This document shows, piece after piece, positions 1 to 8,418 of a DNA stretch of 64,000 nucleotides. The stretch is from positions 62,001-126,000 of the forward strand of contig JAXMAB010000010.1 of assembly GCA_046350655.1 (NCBI GenBank), read 5' to 3'. Every line of letters begins with the position of its first letter. The stretch's first letter is position 1. The translations under genes and the position numbers were made by a program. Origin of the DNA: JAEUHO01 sp046350655 (GTDB lineage: Bacteria; Planctomycetota; PLA2; JAEUHO01). Under the pieces are notes generated by a model. It saw only the letters and a program-made list of their open reading frames with translations. It was not told the DNA's origin and did not search any database.

Positions 1-2530
1 CGACGCCGTGGGCGCGGGCGTCGCGCACCAGCTGCGACGGCGCGTAGAAGCCCATGGGCTGGCTGTCGAGGAGCGCGGCCGTGAACGCCGCGGGGTGGTG
101 GCGCTTCAGCCACGCCGACACGTACACGATCAACGCGAACGACGCCGCGTGCGACTCGGGGAAGCCGTACTCCGAGAAGCCGTGGATCTGGCGCAGCACG
201 CGGTCGGCGAACTCGCGCGGGTACCCGCGCTCCACCATCCCCGCGACGAGCCGCCCGCCGAGCAGCTCGAGGTCGCGGCCCTTGCGCTTCCACGCCGCCA
301 TCGCGCGCCGCAGCCGGTCGGCCTCGCCGGGCGTGAACCCCGCCGCGACGATCGCGAGCGCCATCGCCTGCTCCTGGAAGAGCGGCACGCCGAGCGTGCG
401 CCCGAGCACCTTCTCGACGGCCGCGCTCGGGTACGAGACGGGCTCCTCGCCGCGCCGCCGCCGCAGGTAGGGGTGCACCATGTCGCCCTGGATGGGCCCG
501 GGCCGCACGATCGCGACCTCGATGGCGAGGTCGTAGAGCGTGCGCGGCTTCAGCCGCGGCAGCATCGACATCTGCGCGCGCGACTCCACCTGGAACACGC
601 CCACGGTGTCGGCTGCGCACAACATGTCGTAGACCGCCGGGTCCTCGGGCGGCACGTTGTGCAGCGCGAGCGCGCCGAACGCCTCGGTCCCGGGCGTCAC
701 GCCCTCGAGCGGCGCGTCGCCGCGCGCGCCCTCGACGTGGGCGAACGCCTTGCGCACCGCCGTCAGCATCCCGAGGCCGAGCACGTCCACCTTCAGGATG
801 CCGAGCGCCTCGATGTCGTCCTTGTCCCACTCGATGACCGACCGGTTCGGCATGGCCGCGTCCTCGAGCGGCACCGTCTCGCACAGCGCCCCGCGCGTGA
901 TCACGAACCCGCCGACGTGCTGGCTGCGGTGCCGCGGGAACCCCAGCAGCTCCTTCGCGAGCGTCAGGAACCGGGCCATCGCCGGCGCCCGCGGGTCGAG
1001 GCCCGCCGCGACCGCGAGGTCGTCGCCCTCGATCGCGTCCGACCAGCCGTCCACGGCCTTCGCGAGCCGCTCCACCGCGTCGGTCGAGAAGCCCAGCGCC
1101 TTCCCCACGTCGCGCACCGCGCTGCGCCCGCGGTACGAGATCATCTCGGCGGTGAGCGCCGCGCGGTCGCGCCCCCAGCGCGCGTACACGTGCTGGATCA
1201 CCTCCTCGCGCCGCTCGTGCTCGAAGTCGATGTCGATGTCCGGCGGCTCGCCGCGCTCCTTCGACACGAACCGCTCGAACAACATGTCGAGCCGGGCCGG
1301 GTCGAGCGCCGTGATGCCGAGGCAGTAGCAGACCGCCGAGTTCGCCGCGGCCCCGCGCCCCTGGCACAGGATCCCCCGCGACCGCGCGAAGGCCACGAGT
1401 TCGTGCACCGTGAGGAAGTACGGCTCGTAGCGCAGGTCCGCGATCACCGCGAGCTCGTGCTCGAGCACGGCCCGCACGCGGTCGGGCACGCCGCGCGGGT
1501 ACCGCCGCGCCGCGCCCTCGTGGGTCAGCGCGCGCAGGTGCGCCGTCGGCGGCACGCCCGGCGGGCACGTCTCGTCGGGGTATTCGTACCGCAGCGACGC
1601 CAGCGAGAACGCCGCCGCCCGCCGCGCGACGTCGACGCTCCGCGCGAGCGCCTCGGGCGCGCGCGCGAACCGCGCCGCCATCTCCGCCGGGTCCTTCAGC
1701 CGCCGCTCCGCGTTCGGGAACAGCCGGAACCCCGCCTCCGCCACCGTCGTCCCCGCGCGCACCGCCACCAGCACGTCGTGCAGCGGCCGCCGCGCCGCGT
1801 CGTGGTAGTGCACGTCGTTCACCGCCACCAGCGGCACGCCCGTCTCCGCCGCGAGGCCCTTCGCCCGCCGCAGCCGGCCGGCGTCGTCCTGGCCGGCGTG
1901 CAACGCGACGCCGAGCGAGAGCCGGTCGTCGTCGAACGCCGCGTGCAGCCGCGTCACCGTCGAGAGGAAGGCCGCGTCCGGGTCCGGCGGCGCCACGGCC
2001 ACCGCGAGCAGCCCCGCGCCGTGCGCGAGCACCTCGTCGAGCGTGACGTCGCACCCGCCCTTGCCCGCGCGCCGCTTCCCCACGGTCAGCAGCCGGCACA
2101 GCCGCCCGTACGACGCGCGGTCCGTCGCGTACAGCAGCACCGCGTCCTCCCGCGGCATCCCGCCCTCGCTCGCCGCCGCGATCCCCACTCGCGCACCCAC
2201 CGCCAGCGGGAACGACAACGCCTGCGCCGCCACGTGCGCGCGCACGATCCCGCCCAGCGTCCCGCGGTCCGTGACCGCGACCGCCGCCAGCCCGCGCGCC
2301 GCCGCGCGCTCCACCAGTTCCTCCGGATGGCTCGCCCCCTCGAGGAACGACGCGTTCGTCGTCACCATCAGCTCCGCGTACGCCGCCTTCCGCGGCCGCG
2401 GCCGCCGCGCCCACGACGCGCTCGTGTCCGGCCGCCCCTCCCCGCCCGCGGGCACGCCGTGCGCCGGCTTCACGCGCCGCCGCTGCTTCCACGGGTGCGG
2501 GATCACCTTCGACGGCGGGAGCTCGGGCAC
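1..2530 (-). CDS. dnaE2: Error-prone DNA polymerase DnaE2 (5' part; cut by left window edge)
   Basis: Catalytic subunit of the damage-inducible mutasome, a C-family translesion polymerase. The visible 843 codons carry an N-terminal PHP-type domain (about residues 45-250), the polymerase palm with GAAANSAVCYC near residue 392 and the acidic motif PDIDIDF near 430, and the thumb/finger region up to the edge. DnaE2 proteins usually exceed 1000 residues, so roughly a fifth is missing. The start is GTG at 2530 with GGAGG five bases upstream, ten bases after the imuB stop codon, which implies translation on the same message as imuB. Early residues PHPWKQRRR are typical of the arginine/lysine-rich N-terminus. 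Known biology: DnaE2 works with ImuB, which docks it on the beta clamp, and ImuA. The identification is secure. Confidence 0.95.
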   Translation of the reverse strand, partial: MPELPPSKVIPHPWKQRRRVKPAHGVPAGGEGRPDTSASWARRPRPRKAAYAELMVTTNASFLEGASHPEELVERAAARGLAAVAVTDRGTLGGIVRAHVAAQALSFPLAVGARVGIAAASEGGMPREDAVLLYATDRASYGRLCRLLTVGKRRAGKGGCDVTLDEVLAHGAGLLAVAVAPPDPDAAFLSTVTRLHAAFDDDRLSLGVALHAGQDDAGRLRRAKGLAAETGVPLVAVNDVHYHDAARRPLHDVLVAVRAGTTVAEAGFRLFPNAERRLKDPAEMAARFARAPEALARSVDVARRAAAFSLASLRYEYPDETCPPGVPPTAHLRALTHEGAARRYPRGVPDRVRAVLEHELAVIADLRYEPYFLTVHELVAFARSRGILCQGRGAAANSAVCYCLGITALDPARLDMLFERFVSKERGEPPDIDIDFEHERREEVIQHVYARWGRDRAALTAEMISYRGRSAVRDVGKALGFSTDAVERLAKAVDGWSDAIEGDDLAVAAGLDPRAPAMARFLTLAKELLGFPRHRSQHVGGFVITRGALCETVPLEDAAMPNRSVIEWDKDDIEALGILKVDVLGLGMLTAVRKAFAHVEGARGDAPLEGVTPGTEAFGALALHNVPPEDPAVYDMLCAADTVGVFQVESRAQMSMLPRLKPRTLYDLAIEVAIVRPGPIQGDMVHPYLRRRRGEEPVSYPSAAVEKVLGRTLGVPLFQEQAMALAIVAAGFTPGEADRLRRAMAAWKRKGRDLELLGGRLVAGMVERGYPREFADRVLRQIHGFSEYGFPESHAASFALIVYVSAWLKRHHPAAFTAALLDSQPMGFYAPSQLVRDARAHGV

Positions 2531-2539
2531 GCGCGCCTC

Positions 2540-4438
2540 CTACGCCCACTCGCCGTGGACGAACCACCGCCCCGACGCCGTCTCGAGGAACATCCACAAC
2601 CGCCGCCCCTCCGCCGTCGTCGCCACGACGTACGCCCGCTCGCCCGCCGGGAACGGCCCCGCCTCGGCCTCCCACCACCGCGGCGCGATCCGCTCCGCGC
2701 CGGTCGCCTCCACCCCCTCGAACGTCGTCCCGCGCCAGCGGAACCGCGCGGGCACGACGACCTCGTCGCGGTCGCGCGGCCCGTCCCCCTCCGCGTCCGC
2801 CGCCGCTTCCTCCTCCTCTTCCTCCTCCTCGGGACCCTCCCCGTCGTCGAGCGCCTCCACCGGCTCCGGCGCCGCGAGCAGCAGCGACGGGCGGTCGGAG
2901 GGACCCACGACGACGCGAGGCCCGCCGGCCGATCGTCCCGCCGCCGCTCCTCCCGCCGAGGACCCGCCCGCGCCCGCGGCGGGGCCCCCGAGCACGGGCA
3001 CCCGCCGGAACGCCGCCTCGGGCACGTGCGACGCCACGGCCTCCACGCGCACGATCTGCGCGGGCCCGAGCCGGCCCGCGAGCGCGTCGAGCAGCTCCGC
3101 CACCGCGCGCTCGGGCTCGGGGCCCTCGACGTCGTCGTCGCCGGTGAACGAGGGCGCGTCCGCGGGCCGACGCGCCCCCGTCCGCGGCGCGACGAGCTCG
3201 ATCGCGTCCACGCCGTACCCGAGGTTCGCGTCCTCGATCGCGGGCGCGAGCAGGGCCCACAGGTGGCGCGCGTCCGACGAGCGCCGCGACAGGGCGCGCC
3301 GGATCGTCACCGGCGGCGCGTCCGAGCGCGTGAGCGTCGCCTCGAGCGCGAGGGCCCCGAGCGCCCGCGTCTCGAGCTGCGCCGCCAGCGCCTCCACGAG
3401 GGCCCGCGTCGCGTCGCGCACCGCCTCGAACGAGCGCACGGGCCCGGCGAACGTCCGCGTCACCCGCAGCACCGCCGGCGGCCGGAACGCGACGAGCGGC
3501 TCGTCGGCGTGCCCGAGCGCCTGGTCGAGCCGCCGCAACACGACCTCGGGGAACCGCGCCGCCACCTCCGTCCGCGGCAGCGCCACGAGCCGCCCCGCGT
3601 CGTCCACGCCGACCTCCTCGAGCACCTCCACCGCGTCCGCCGGCAGCCGCAGCGCCACGAGCGGCAACGCCGCCAACGCCGCGCCCTCCGCGCCCGCGGG
3701 CACCACCTCGCGCGCCCGCGACCCGTACCGCGCCCGGGCCCACGCGCACCCCGTCGTCGACGCGATGGCGCCCCGCGCCGCCACGCGGTGCCGCGTGATC
3801 CCCGTGACGAGGGCCTCGAGCAGCCGCTCCTCGCCCTGGAACAGCGGCCCGCACCCCGTCACGTCGAGCCACAACCCGTCCGGCGGGTCGAGCGCGACGA
3901 GCGGCGCGAACCGATAGGCCCACCGCGCCATCGCGCCCAGGGCCTCGCGTTCCCGGAGCGCGTCCCACGTCTCCGCGATCACCTCGTGCCCCGGCAACAA
4001 CGCCCGCGCCTCCGCGAGCCCCATCCCGACGGCGACGCCCGCCGCCGCCGCGACCGCGCACCGGTGCACGACGAGTTGCCGCCCCCGCTCCTCGACGGTG
4101 GTCAGGAACGCCGGCGGCGCCGGCACGGCGGACGCCCCCCGCGTCGCCCGCGACGGTCGTTCACCGCCGCGTACGCGTGCGTCGTCGGCGACGGGCCTCC
4201 GCGGGGCGACCAGACTCAGGGCGACCTGCCTCGGGGCGACCTGCGTCGGGGCGCCCTGCGCCGCTGCTGCCGCTCGCGTGTGGCGTCGCCGCAAGAGGTC
4301 GGTCGAGAACGACGGCAGGCACAACGCCAGGATCCGTCGCGGTGTGACCCCATTCCTCGGCGTGCCCCCGTTCTCCGGGGTGGAACCGCTCTCCGCCGCC
4401 GGCGAGCGCGGGCACCGTCCCTCGTTCGATGACTCCAT
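2540..4438 (-). CDS. imuB: ImuB, catalytically inactive Y-family polymerase-like mutasome adaptor
   Basis: Y-family polymerase homologue that in known mutasomes lacks polymerase activity and bridges DnaE2 to the sliding clamp. The N-terminus RRILALCLPSFSTDLLRRR and the later GMGLAEARALLPGHEV are classic ImuB signatures; the palm, little-finger and a C-terminal DUF6504-like segment (last about 75 residues, ending FVHGEWA) follow. A run of eight glutamates lies just before the C-terminal domain. The start is uncertain: ATG 4438 and ATG 4447 are in frame upstream of the conserved N-terminus and neither has a good ribosome site. Either choice overlaps the end of imuA by about 280 bases. The conserved N-terminus itself lies inside that overlap, so the overlap is real unless imuA ends early. 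Confidence 0.9.
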   Translation of the reverse strand: MESSNEGRCPRSPAAESGSTPENGGTPRNGVTPRRILALCLPSFSTDLLRRRHTRAAAAAQGAPTQVAPRQVALSLVAPRRPVADDARVRGGERPSRATRGASAVPAPPAFLTTVEERGRQLVVHRCAVAAAAGVAVGMGLAEARALLPGHEVIAETWDALREREALGAMARWAYRFAPLVALDPPDGLWLDVTGCGPLFQGEERLLEALVTGITRHRVAARGAIASTTGCAWARARYGSRAREVVPAGAEGAALAALPLVALRLPADAVEVLEEVGVDDAGRLVALPRTEVAARFPEVVLRRLDQALGHADEPLVAFRPPAVLRVTRTFAGPVRSFEAVRDATRALVEALAAQLETRALGALALEATLTRSDAPPVTIRRALSRRSSDARHLWALLAPAIEDANLGYGVDAIELVAPRTGARRPADAPSFTGDDDVEGPEPERAVAELLDALAGRLGPAQIVRVEAVASHVPEAAFRRVPVLGGPAAGAGGSSAGGAAAGRSAGGPRVVVGPSDRPSLLLAAPEPVEALDDGEGPEEEEEEEEAAADAEGDGPRDRDEVVVPARFRWRGTTFEGVEATGAERIAPRWWEAEAGPFPAGERAYVVATTAEGRRLWMFLETASGRWFVHGEWA

Positions 4439-5720
4439 GGACGGCATCCCAGACGAGGACGACCGCCGGGCCCTCGGGTCCGAGCGCCGTCCGAAGAGAG
4501 GAATCTCGCAGCGACAACGACGGGGACGACGACGACGGGGACGACGCCGACGCGGACGGAGGCGACGTCGCCGCCGGCGACACGACCGACGCCCGCGTCC
4601 GCGCGGCCGCGCCCTTCGCCCGACGCAACGCGATCGACCACGCACACGACCGCGGCGCACCGGGCCTCGCGTCGGCGTCGATCGCCGTCCGCGTCACGAC
4701 GAACCGCACCGCCGCGGCCGACGGCACGTCGAACTCCTCGGGCGGCCGCGCCAGCACGACGAACGCGTGGCCCGCCTCCGCCGCCACCTGCAACCGTCGA
4801 CTCGCCGCCATGGTGAACCCGCGCCCGTCCGCCACCACGGCGGCCACGGCGCGACAACGCAACGCGAGATCGAGCGCCCACAGCCGCGCGCCACTCTCCG
4901 ACTTCACCGCCTCCGACGCGACCCGCCCCCGCGCGCCCGCGACGTCGTCGGGCATCGCGACGAACAACGAACGCGCGAGCAACCGCGCGCCCCTCGGCCC
5001 CGCGCGCACGAGCGCGCGACCGTACGGCCACACGCGTCGTCCGATCCAGAGCACGGGCCCGGTTCGTCCCGACCCGTGGCGCTCGCCCGCCGCGCCGGCG
5101 AGCGGCGCGCTCAACACCTGATGCGCCAGGTGCACGAGCAGCGACAGCGGGGGCGTCCACGCGTCCGACGGCGCGCCCGCGGCCTTCGATCCTCCCGCCT
5201 TCGATCTGCCAGCCTTCGAGCGTGCGGTCGGGGGTTCGGGTACGCGAGGCCCGCCCGCCGCCGGCCCCTCCTCGGTCGGATCGGGGGCGCGCCCCCCTGA
5301 CTCCGCGAGCAAACCTGCTGCCTCGGGCAACCCGAACCACTCGGTCACGAGGCCGCGGGGGAGACCGCCCGGCAGCCACGCATCGACCGACGGCCACCCC
5401 GTTGGCACGACGTCCGTCGGCAGGAGCACGCCGTCCGTCGGCGAGAGCACGCCGCCTGTCGGAGGGAGCAGGACGTCCCTCGGAGGGGCCGCGGCGCCGC
5501 GGGGGGCTCCGGGCGGGGCCCCACCGCCAGCGGCCCGATCGCCAAGGGCCAAGTCGGGCCTCGTCGGGCGTCCGGGCGGCCCCGAACCCGCGGATGCCCC
5601 CGGAGGCACCGGGCCTTCCGCTCCCGAGCCCCGGGTGGCGCCGCGTTCGAGCCGCTCGATCTGCGCCCGGAGGGCTTCGAGGGTCTGGATGCGCTGGGGC
5701 GAGGGGGGGAAGGCGACCAC
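4161..5720 (-). CDS. imuA: ImuA, RecA/SulA-like mutasome protein
   Basis: First gene of the imuA-imuB-dnaE2 cassette. It begins at GTG 5720 with an N-terminal helix (QRIQTLEALRAQIERLE), then a long low-complexity stretch, then the RecA-like core with GLPRGLVTEWFG (near residue 118) and the central LLVHLAHQVL / VLWIGRRVWPYG strands. Two insertions are low-complexity and internally repetitive: alternating LLPTDGV-like units near residues 85-105 and RSKAG-like units near 165-185. The C-terminal tail beyond VWDAVHG is arginine- and alanine-rich, shows no clear conservation and overlaps imuB. In mycobacteria and pseudomonads ImuA/ImuA' is needed for damage-induced mutagenesis. Assignment rests on the core motif plus the diagnostic gene order. 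Confidence 0.88.
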   Translation of the reverse strand: MVAFPPSPQRIQTLEALRAQIERLERGATRGSGAEGPVPPGASAGSGPPGRPTRPDLALGDRAAGGGAPPGAPRGAAAPPRDVLLPPTGGVLSPTDGVLLPTDVVPTGWPSVDAWLPGGLPRGLVTEWFGLPEAAGLLAESGGRAPDPTEEGPAAGGPRVPEPPTARSKAGRSKAGGSKAAGAPSDAWTPPLSLLVHLAHQVLSAPLAGAAGERHGSGRTGPVLWIGRRVWPYGRALVRAGPRGARLLARSLFVAMPDDVAGARGRVASEAVKSESGARLWALDLALRCRAVAAVVADGRGFTMAASRRLQVAAEAGHAFVVLARPPEEFDVPSAAAVRFVVTRTAIDADARPGAPRSCAWSIALRRAKGAAARTRASVVSPAATSPPSASASSPSSSSPSLSLRDSSLRTALGPEGPAVVLVWDAVHGVIERGTVPALAGGGERFHPGERGHAEEWGHTATDPGVVPAVVLDRPLAATPHASGSSGAGRPDAGRPEAGRPESGRPAEARRRRRTRTRR

Positions 5721-5727
5721 GGGGCGG

Positions 5728-5756
5728 ATGATAGTACGTTGTTAGGTGGTTGGCAA
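5728..5756 (-). promoter_or_regulatory. Candidate sigma70-type promoter of the imuA-imuB-dnaE2 operon (leaderless)
   Basis: Reading the minus strand, TTGCCA (5756-5751) and TATCAT (5733-5728) are separated by exactly 17 bases, each one mismatch from consensus. The spot is conspicuously AT-rich against its surroundings. The predicted transcription start is at about 5721-5722, so the mRNA would begin at or next to the GTG start codon at 5720: a leaderless transcript. I could not recognise a known LexA box here. Confidence 0.55.
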
Positions 5757-5828
5757 GGGGGTGGGGGAAGTCGCCCGGGGGGCCCGGAACCGCGAGGCCC
5801 CGGCCCCTCGGCGGGGGATGCTCGGCCC

Positions 5829-6203
5829 ATGGCCCGCAACGTCCTCGGCACGCCCCTCGCGTCCTGCTGCACGCGCCCCATGACGGGGTTCTTCCGCACC
5901 GGCCGCTGCGACACGGGGCCCGACGACGTCGGCTTGCACCTCGTCTGCGCGCGGATGACGGAGGCGTTCCTCGTCTTCTCCGTCGAGCGCGGCAACGACC
6001 TCGTCACGCCGCACCCGGAGTTCGGCTTCCCGGGCCTCAAGCCCGGCGACTGCTGGTGCCTCTGCGTGCAGCGGTGGAAGGAGGCCCTCGAGGCCGGCGT
6101 CGCGCCGCCGGTGCGGCTCGGCTCCACGCACCTCTCCGCGCTCGAGTTCGTGGACCTCGCCGACCTCAAGGTGCACGCGCTCGACGACCCCGACGCGCCG
6201 TGA
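5829..6203 (+). CDS. DUF2237 family protein
   Basis: Small (124 residue) cysteine-containing protein of unknown function. It matches the DUF2237 family throughout: NVLGTPLASC at the N-terminus, TGFFRTGRCDTGPDDVGLH, MTEAFLVFS, RGNDL, PEFGFPGLKPGD, WCLC and RWKEAL. The start ATG 5829 is chosen because family members begin two or three residues before NVLG; a longer in-frame extension to 5739 is unconserved. Transcribed divergently from imuA across a 108-bp gap that also holds the imuA promoter, and convergent with the PPTase gene. No function can be inferred beyond the family name. Confidence 0.88.
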   Translation: MARNVLGTPLASCCTRPMTGFFRTGRCDTGPDDVGLHLVCARMTEAFLVFSVERGNDLVTPHPEFGFPGLKPGDCWCLCVQRWKEALEAGVAPPVRLGSTHLSALEFVDLADLKVHALDDPDAP

Positions 6204-6206
6204 GGA

Positions 6207-6249
6207 ACGTTTGATTCTCCTAACGTCGCACTTCAGGAAGATCAAACGT
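6207..6249. terminator. Bidirectional stem-loop at a convergent gene junction
   Basis: Inverted repeat with arms ACGTTTGATTCTCC (6207-6220) and GGAAGATCAAACGT (6236-6249), 14 pairs with one mismatch and one G-U. The right arm is also the last codons of the minus-strand PPTase gene, and the left arm starts four bases after the DUF2237 stop. There is no U-tract on either side, so this is a structural terminator or 3'-end stabiliser by position only. Confidence 0.5.
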
Positions 6250-7032
6250 GCGGCGTCCGTCGGGGAACGCGAACGCGCGCCGCGGGCCGCGCGCGTCGGT
6301 CGCGAGCGCGGCCACGAAGTCGGCGGGCGGTGAGGTCTCGCCGGCGCGCACGAACGGCGGCCGCGGCGTGAACACCAGGGGCTCGATCCCGCCCTCCGCC
6401 ACGCGAGGCCCGGCCGCCGTCCGGCGTTCGACGTGGCGGTACACGCCGCCGTCGAGCGCCTTCGAGAGCGCCTCGAGTCGCGTCCAGCCGCGGAAGAACG
6501 CGAGGCGCCGCGCGAGTTCGTCCGTCGCCGCGGCCACCGCCGCCGCGTCGTCGGCCGCGAGGTAACGCGCCGCGATCTCCGCGTGCTCGGGCACCTCGCG
6601 CAACCGCTCCACGTCGATGCCGAGCGGGTCGCGCCGCGCGAGCGCGAACAACGCGAGGTCGTCGGCGTCGGCCGCGCTCCAGACGAGGTCGGCCGCGGGC
6701 TCGACGAGCCGCGGGCGCGCCTCGCCCACGCGCCGGAACCGCAGCGCCGTCGGCGCCGCGCCCACGTACCGCGCGAGCACCGTGCGCAGCGCCGCGCGCC
6801 GCACGACGAACCGCGCGCCGTGGCGCGGGTCGTGGAACCGCGCCGCGCGGGCCCGCTCGCCGTCGTCGAGGAGCGCGCGGCCGGCCTCGACGACGTCCGC
6901 CGCCGCGTCGAGGGCCACGGCCCACACGTCGACGCCGTCGCCGACGTCGAGGGGCCCCGCGGGCGCCGGCCCGAACGTCATCACGGGCAGCGCGGGCGTC
7001 GGGAACGGCGGGGGCGGCGAGCGTTCGGCCAT
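6220..7032 (-). CDS. 4'-phosphopantetheinyl transferase, Sfp type
   Basis: Transfers the phosphopantetheine arm of CoA to carrier-protein serines of fatty-acid, polyketide or non-ribosomal peptide synthases. The two diagnostic motifs are present: PLGIDVER (D140, E142, magnesium binding) and WTRLEALSKA (W183, E187, K191), the latter matching the WxxKEA(xxK) signature. At 270 residues it has the usual Sfp length. The N-terminal 20 residues are proline-rich and the second methionine (residue 18) is a possible alternative start. No synthase gene is in the window, so the carrier-protein partner is unknown. Confidence 0.88.
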   Translation of the reverse strand: MAERSPPPPFPTPALPVMTFGPAPAGPLDVGDGVDVWAVALDAAADVVEAGRALLDDGERARAARFHDPRHGARFVVRRAALRTVLARYVGAAPTALRFRRVGEARPRLVEPAADLVWSAADADDLALFALARRDPLGIDVERLREVPEHAEIAARYLAADDAAAVAAATDELARRLAFFRGWTRLEALSKALDGGVYRHVERRTAAGPRVAEGGIEPLVFTPRPPFVRAGETSPPADFVAALATDARGPRRAFAFPDGRRTFDLPEVRR

Positions 7033-7107
7033 GGAGAGCGTCGGCGTTCGGGGGCGTGGGGCGTGCGCGGGAGGCAGGGGATCGGGCAGGCGGCCCCCGC
7101 GAGGGAC

Positions 7108-7137
7108 CGCGAGGCCCGGCGGCCGGCGGGCCTCGCG
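7108..7137. repeat. Family A palindromic repeat
   Basis: Arms CGCGAGGCCCG and CGGGCCTCGCG closing on GCGGCCGG. Lies 24 bases downstream of the alpha/beta hydrolase stop codon and upstream of the PPTase gene, both on the minus strand. Confidence 0.8.
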
Positions 7138-7161
7138 TGTCGTCGCGGGGGTCGCGTCGCG

Positions 7162-8007
7162 TCAGACGGGCACGGGCGCGGTCCCGTGGTCGTGCCCGTG
7201 GCCGTGCTTCGGCGGGTGTTTCGGGAGGTGGTCGAGGAACTCGCGCAGCGCGCGGTTGAAACCGACGCGCGCCTCGAGGTTCGAGAGGTGGCCCGCGGCG
7301 TGGAGCTCGTGGAAGCGCGCGTGGGGGATCGCGGCGGCCATCGCGCGGGCGTCCGACGGCGGGGTGATCGCGTCCTCGCTGCCGACGAGGACGAGCGTGG
7401 GGCACGTGATCGCCGGGAGCAACTCGGTCGCGTCGCGGCGCGCGGCCATCGCGAGCTGGGCGTCGGCGACCGCCGCGGGGGTGGCCTGGCCGATCATCGC
7501 GAAGACGGCGTTCTTGAGGCGGAGGTCGGCGTGGGGGCCGAGCAGCTTCGGGAGCAGCTGTTCCGCGACCCAGCCGACGCCGCGCTCGAGGGCCTCGCCC
7601 GCGAACGTCTCGCGCTTCGCGGCGGCCTCGGGCGTGTCGGAGGTGGCGCGCGTGTCGCAGAGCACGAGCGCGCGGACGAACTCGGGGCGCGCGGCGAGGA
7701 GCTCGAACGCGACGTACCCGCCCATCGACAGGCCGACGACGGCCGCCGACGGGATGCGCAGGTGGTCGCAGAGCGCGAGGACGTCGGCGGCGTGGTCGGC
7801 GAGCGTCGAGCCCGCGGCGCGCGCGGTGCTCTCGCCGAAGCCGCTCGCGTCGATCGCGAGGACGCGGTGGCCCGTCGAGAGCGCGTGGACCTGCTCGGTC
7901 CACATGCCCGCGTGGAGCGGGAACGCGTGCAGCAGGATCACGACGTCCGGGCCGTGGCCGGCATCGAGGTAGTGGATGTGGGCGCCGCGGAGTTCGAGGT
8001 TGGGCAT
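7162..8007 (-). CDS. Alpha/beta-fold hydrolase
   Basis: Cytosolic alpha/beta hydrolase of the lactonase/RutD-like group, 281 residues. The oxyanion/HAFP segment (residues 27-30), nucleophile elbow GLSMGG (S94), acid GSEDAI (D212) and base AAGH (H240) form a complete catalytic triad. The substrate cannot be told from sequence; 3-oxoadipate enol-lactonase and aminoacrylate hydrolase relatives look like this. The extreme C-terminus is histidine-rich (KHPPKHGHGHDHG), which could bind metal and is unusual for the family. It lies upstream of the PPTase gene in the same direction, separated by a family A repeat. Confidence 0.85.
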   Translation of the reverse strand: MPNLELRGAHIHYLDAGHGPDVVILLHAFPLHAGMWTEQVHALSTGHRVLAIDASGFGESTARAAGSTLADHAADVLALCDHLRIPSAAVVGLSMGGYVAFELLAARPEFVRALVLCDTRATSDTPEAAAKRETFAGEALERGVGWVAEQLLPKLLGPHADLRLKNAVFAMIGQATPAAVADAQLAMAARRDATELLPAITCPTLVLVGSEDAITPPSDARAMAAAIPHARFHELHAAGHLSNLEARVGFNRALREFLDHLPKHPPKHGHGHDHGTAPVPV

Positions 8008-8060
8008 GGGGATCTCCCGCGCACCCTACTCTCTCCGCCGTCCGCGGGCCCCCCCGTGCC

Positions 8061-8099
8061 GGTTCCGCCATTTGGTGCCGGTCCCAAAATGGCGGAACC
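8061..8099. repeat. Family B hairpin repeat
   Basis: Arms GGTTCCGCCATTT and AAAATGGCGGAACC around the loop GGTGCCGGTCCC. Shares the loop core GCCGG with families C and D. Confidence 0.85.
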
Positions 8100-8120
8100 A
8101 CCCGCCTCCCCCCCGGTCCC

Positions 8121-8155
8121 ATCCGCCAATAGACGCCGGTCGTTTATTGGCGGAT
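8121..8155. repeat. Family C hairpin repeat
   Basis: Arms ATCCGCCAATA and TATTGGCGGAT around a loop containing GACGCCGGTCG. Confidence 0.85.
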
Positions 8156-8243
8156 CGCGCCCACGCGCGCAGCCGCCCACCGGCCGAAACCGGCGGTGGA
8201 TGCAGGGCTTTCGGGCCCCGTCCACCGCCGCCGCCGGCCGCCC

Positions 8244-8278
8244 ATCCGCCCATCGACGCCGGTCGTTGATTGGCGGAT
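8244..8278. repeat. Family C hairpin repeat
   Basis: Arms ATCCGCCCAT and ATTGGCGGAT (one mismatch) around a CGACGCCGGTCG loop. Confidence 0.8.
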
Positions 8279-8327
8279 CGTCGGATCGTCGGCCGGCGGA
8301 TCGCCGCGGGTCGGCCCCCCCCGTGCT

Positions 8328-8366
8328 GGTTCCGCCCTTCGGTGCCGGTCCCCGAATGGCGGAACC
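8328..8366. repeat. Family B hairpin repeat
   Basis: Arms GGTTCCGCCCTTC and GAATGGCGGAACC around GGTGCCGGTCCCC. Lies about 50 bases past the serine hydrolase stop codon. Confidence 0.85.
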
Positions 8367-8418
8367 GACGCGTCGCGCTCGCGGTGGGGTGCGCGCCGGC
8401 GGGCTCGGTCCGCGGGGG

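Larger units (their letters stand above)
8008..8418. other. Gene-free interval filled with hairpin repeats
   Basis: No plausible gene. From left to right it holds a B repeat, a C repeat, a further stem-loop (GGCGGTGGA near 8193 pairing with TCCACCGCC near 8221), a second C repeat, a short run of GGATCGTC-like units and a second B repeat. The whole interval lies 3' of the minus-strand serine hydrolase gene. Confidence 0.75.

Noticed and set aside
8..4432. Very long plus-strand open frame (1474 codons)
   Set aside because: Arginine- and proline-rich shadow of the minus-strand imuB and dnaE2 genes; long antisense frames are normal at this GC content.
5728..5760. SOS (LexA) box upstream of imuA
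   Set aside because: No match to the GTTC-N7-GTTC, GAAC-N4-GTTC or CTGT-N8-ACAG motifs; only a promoter is claimed.
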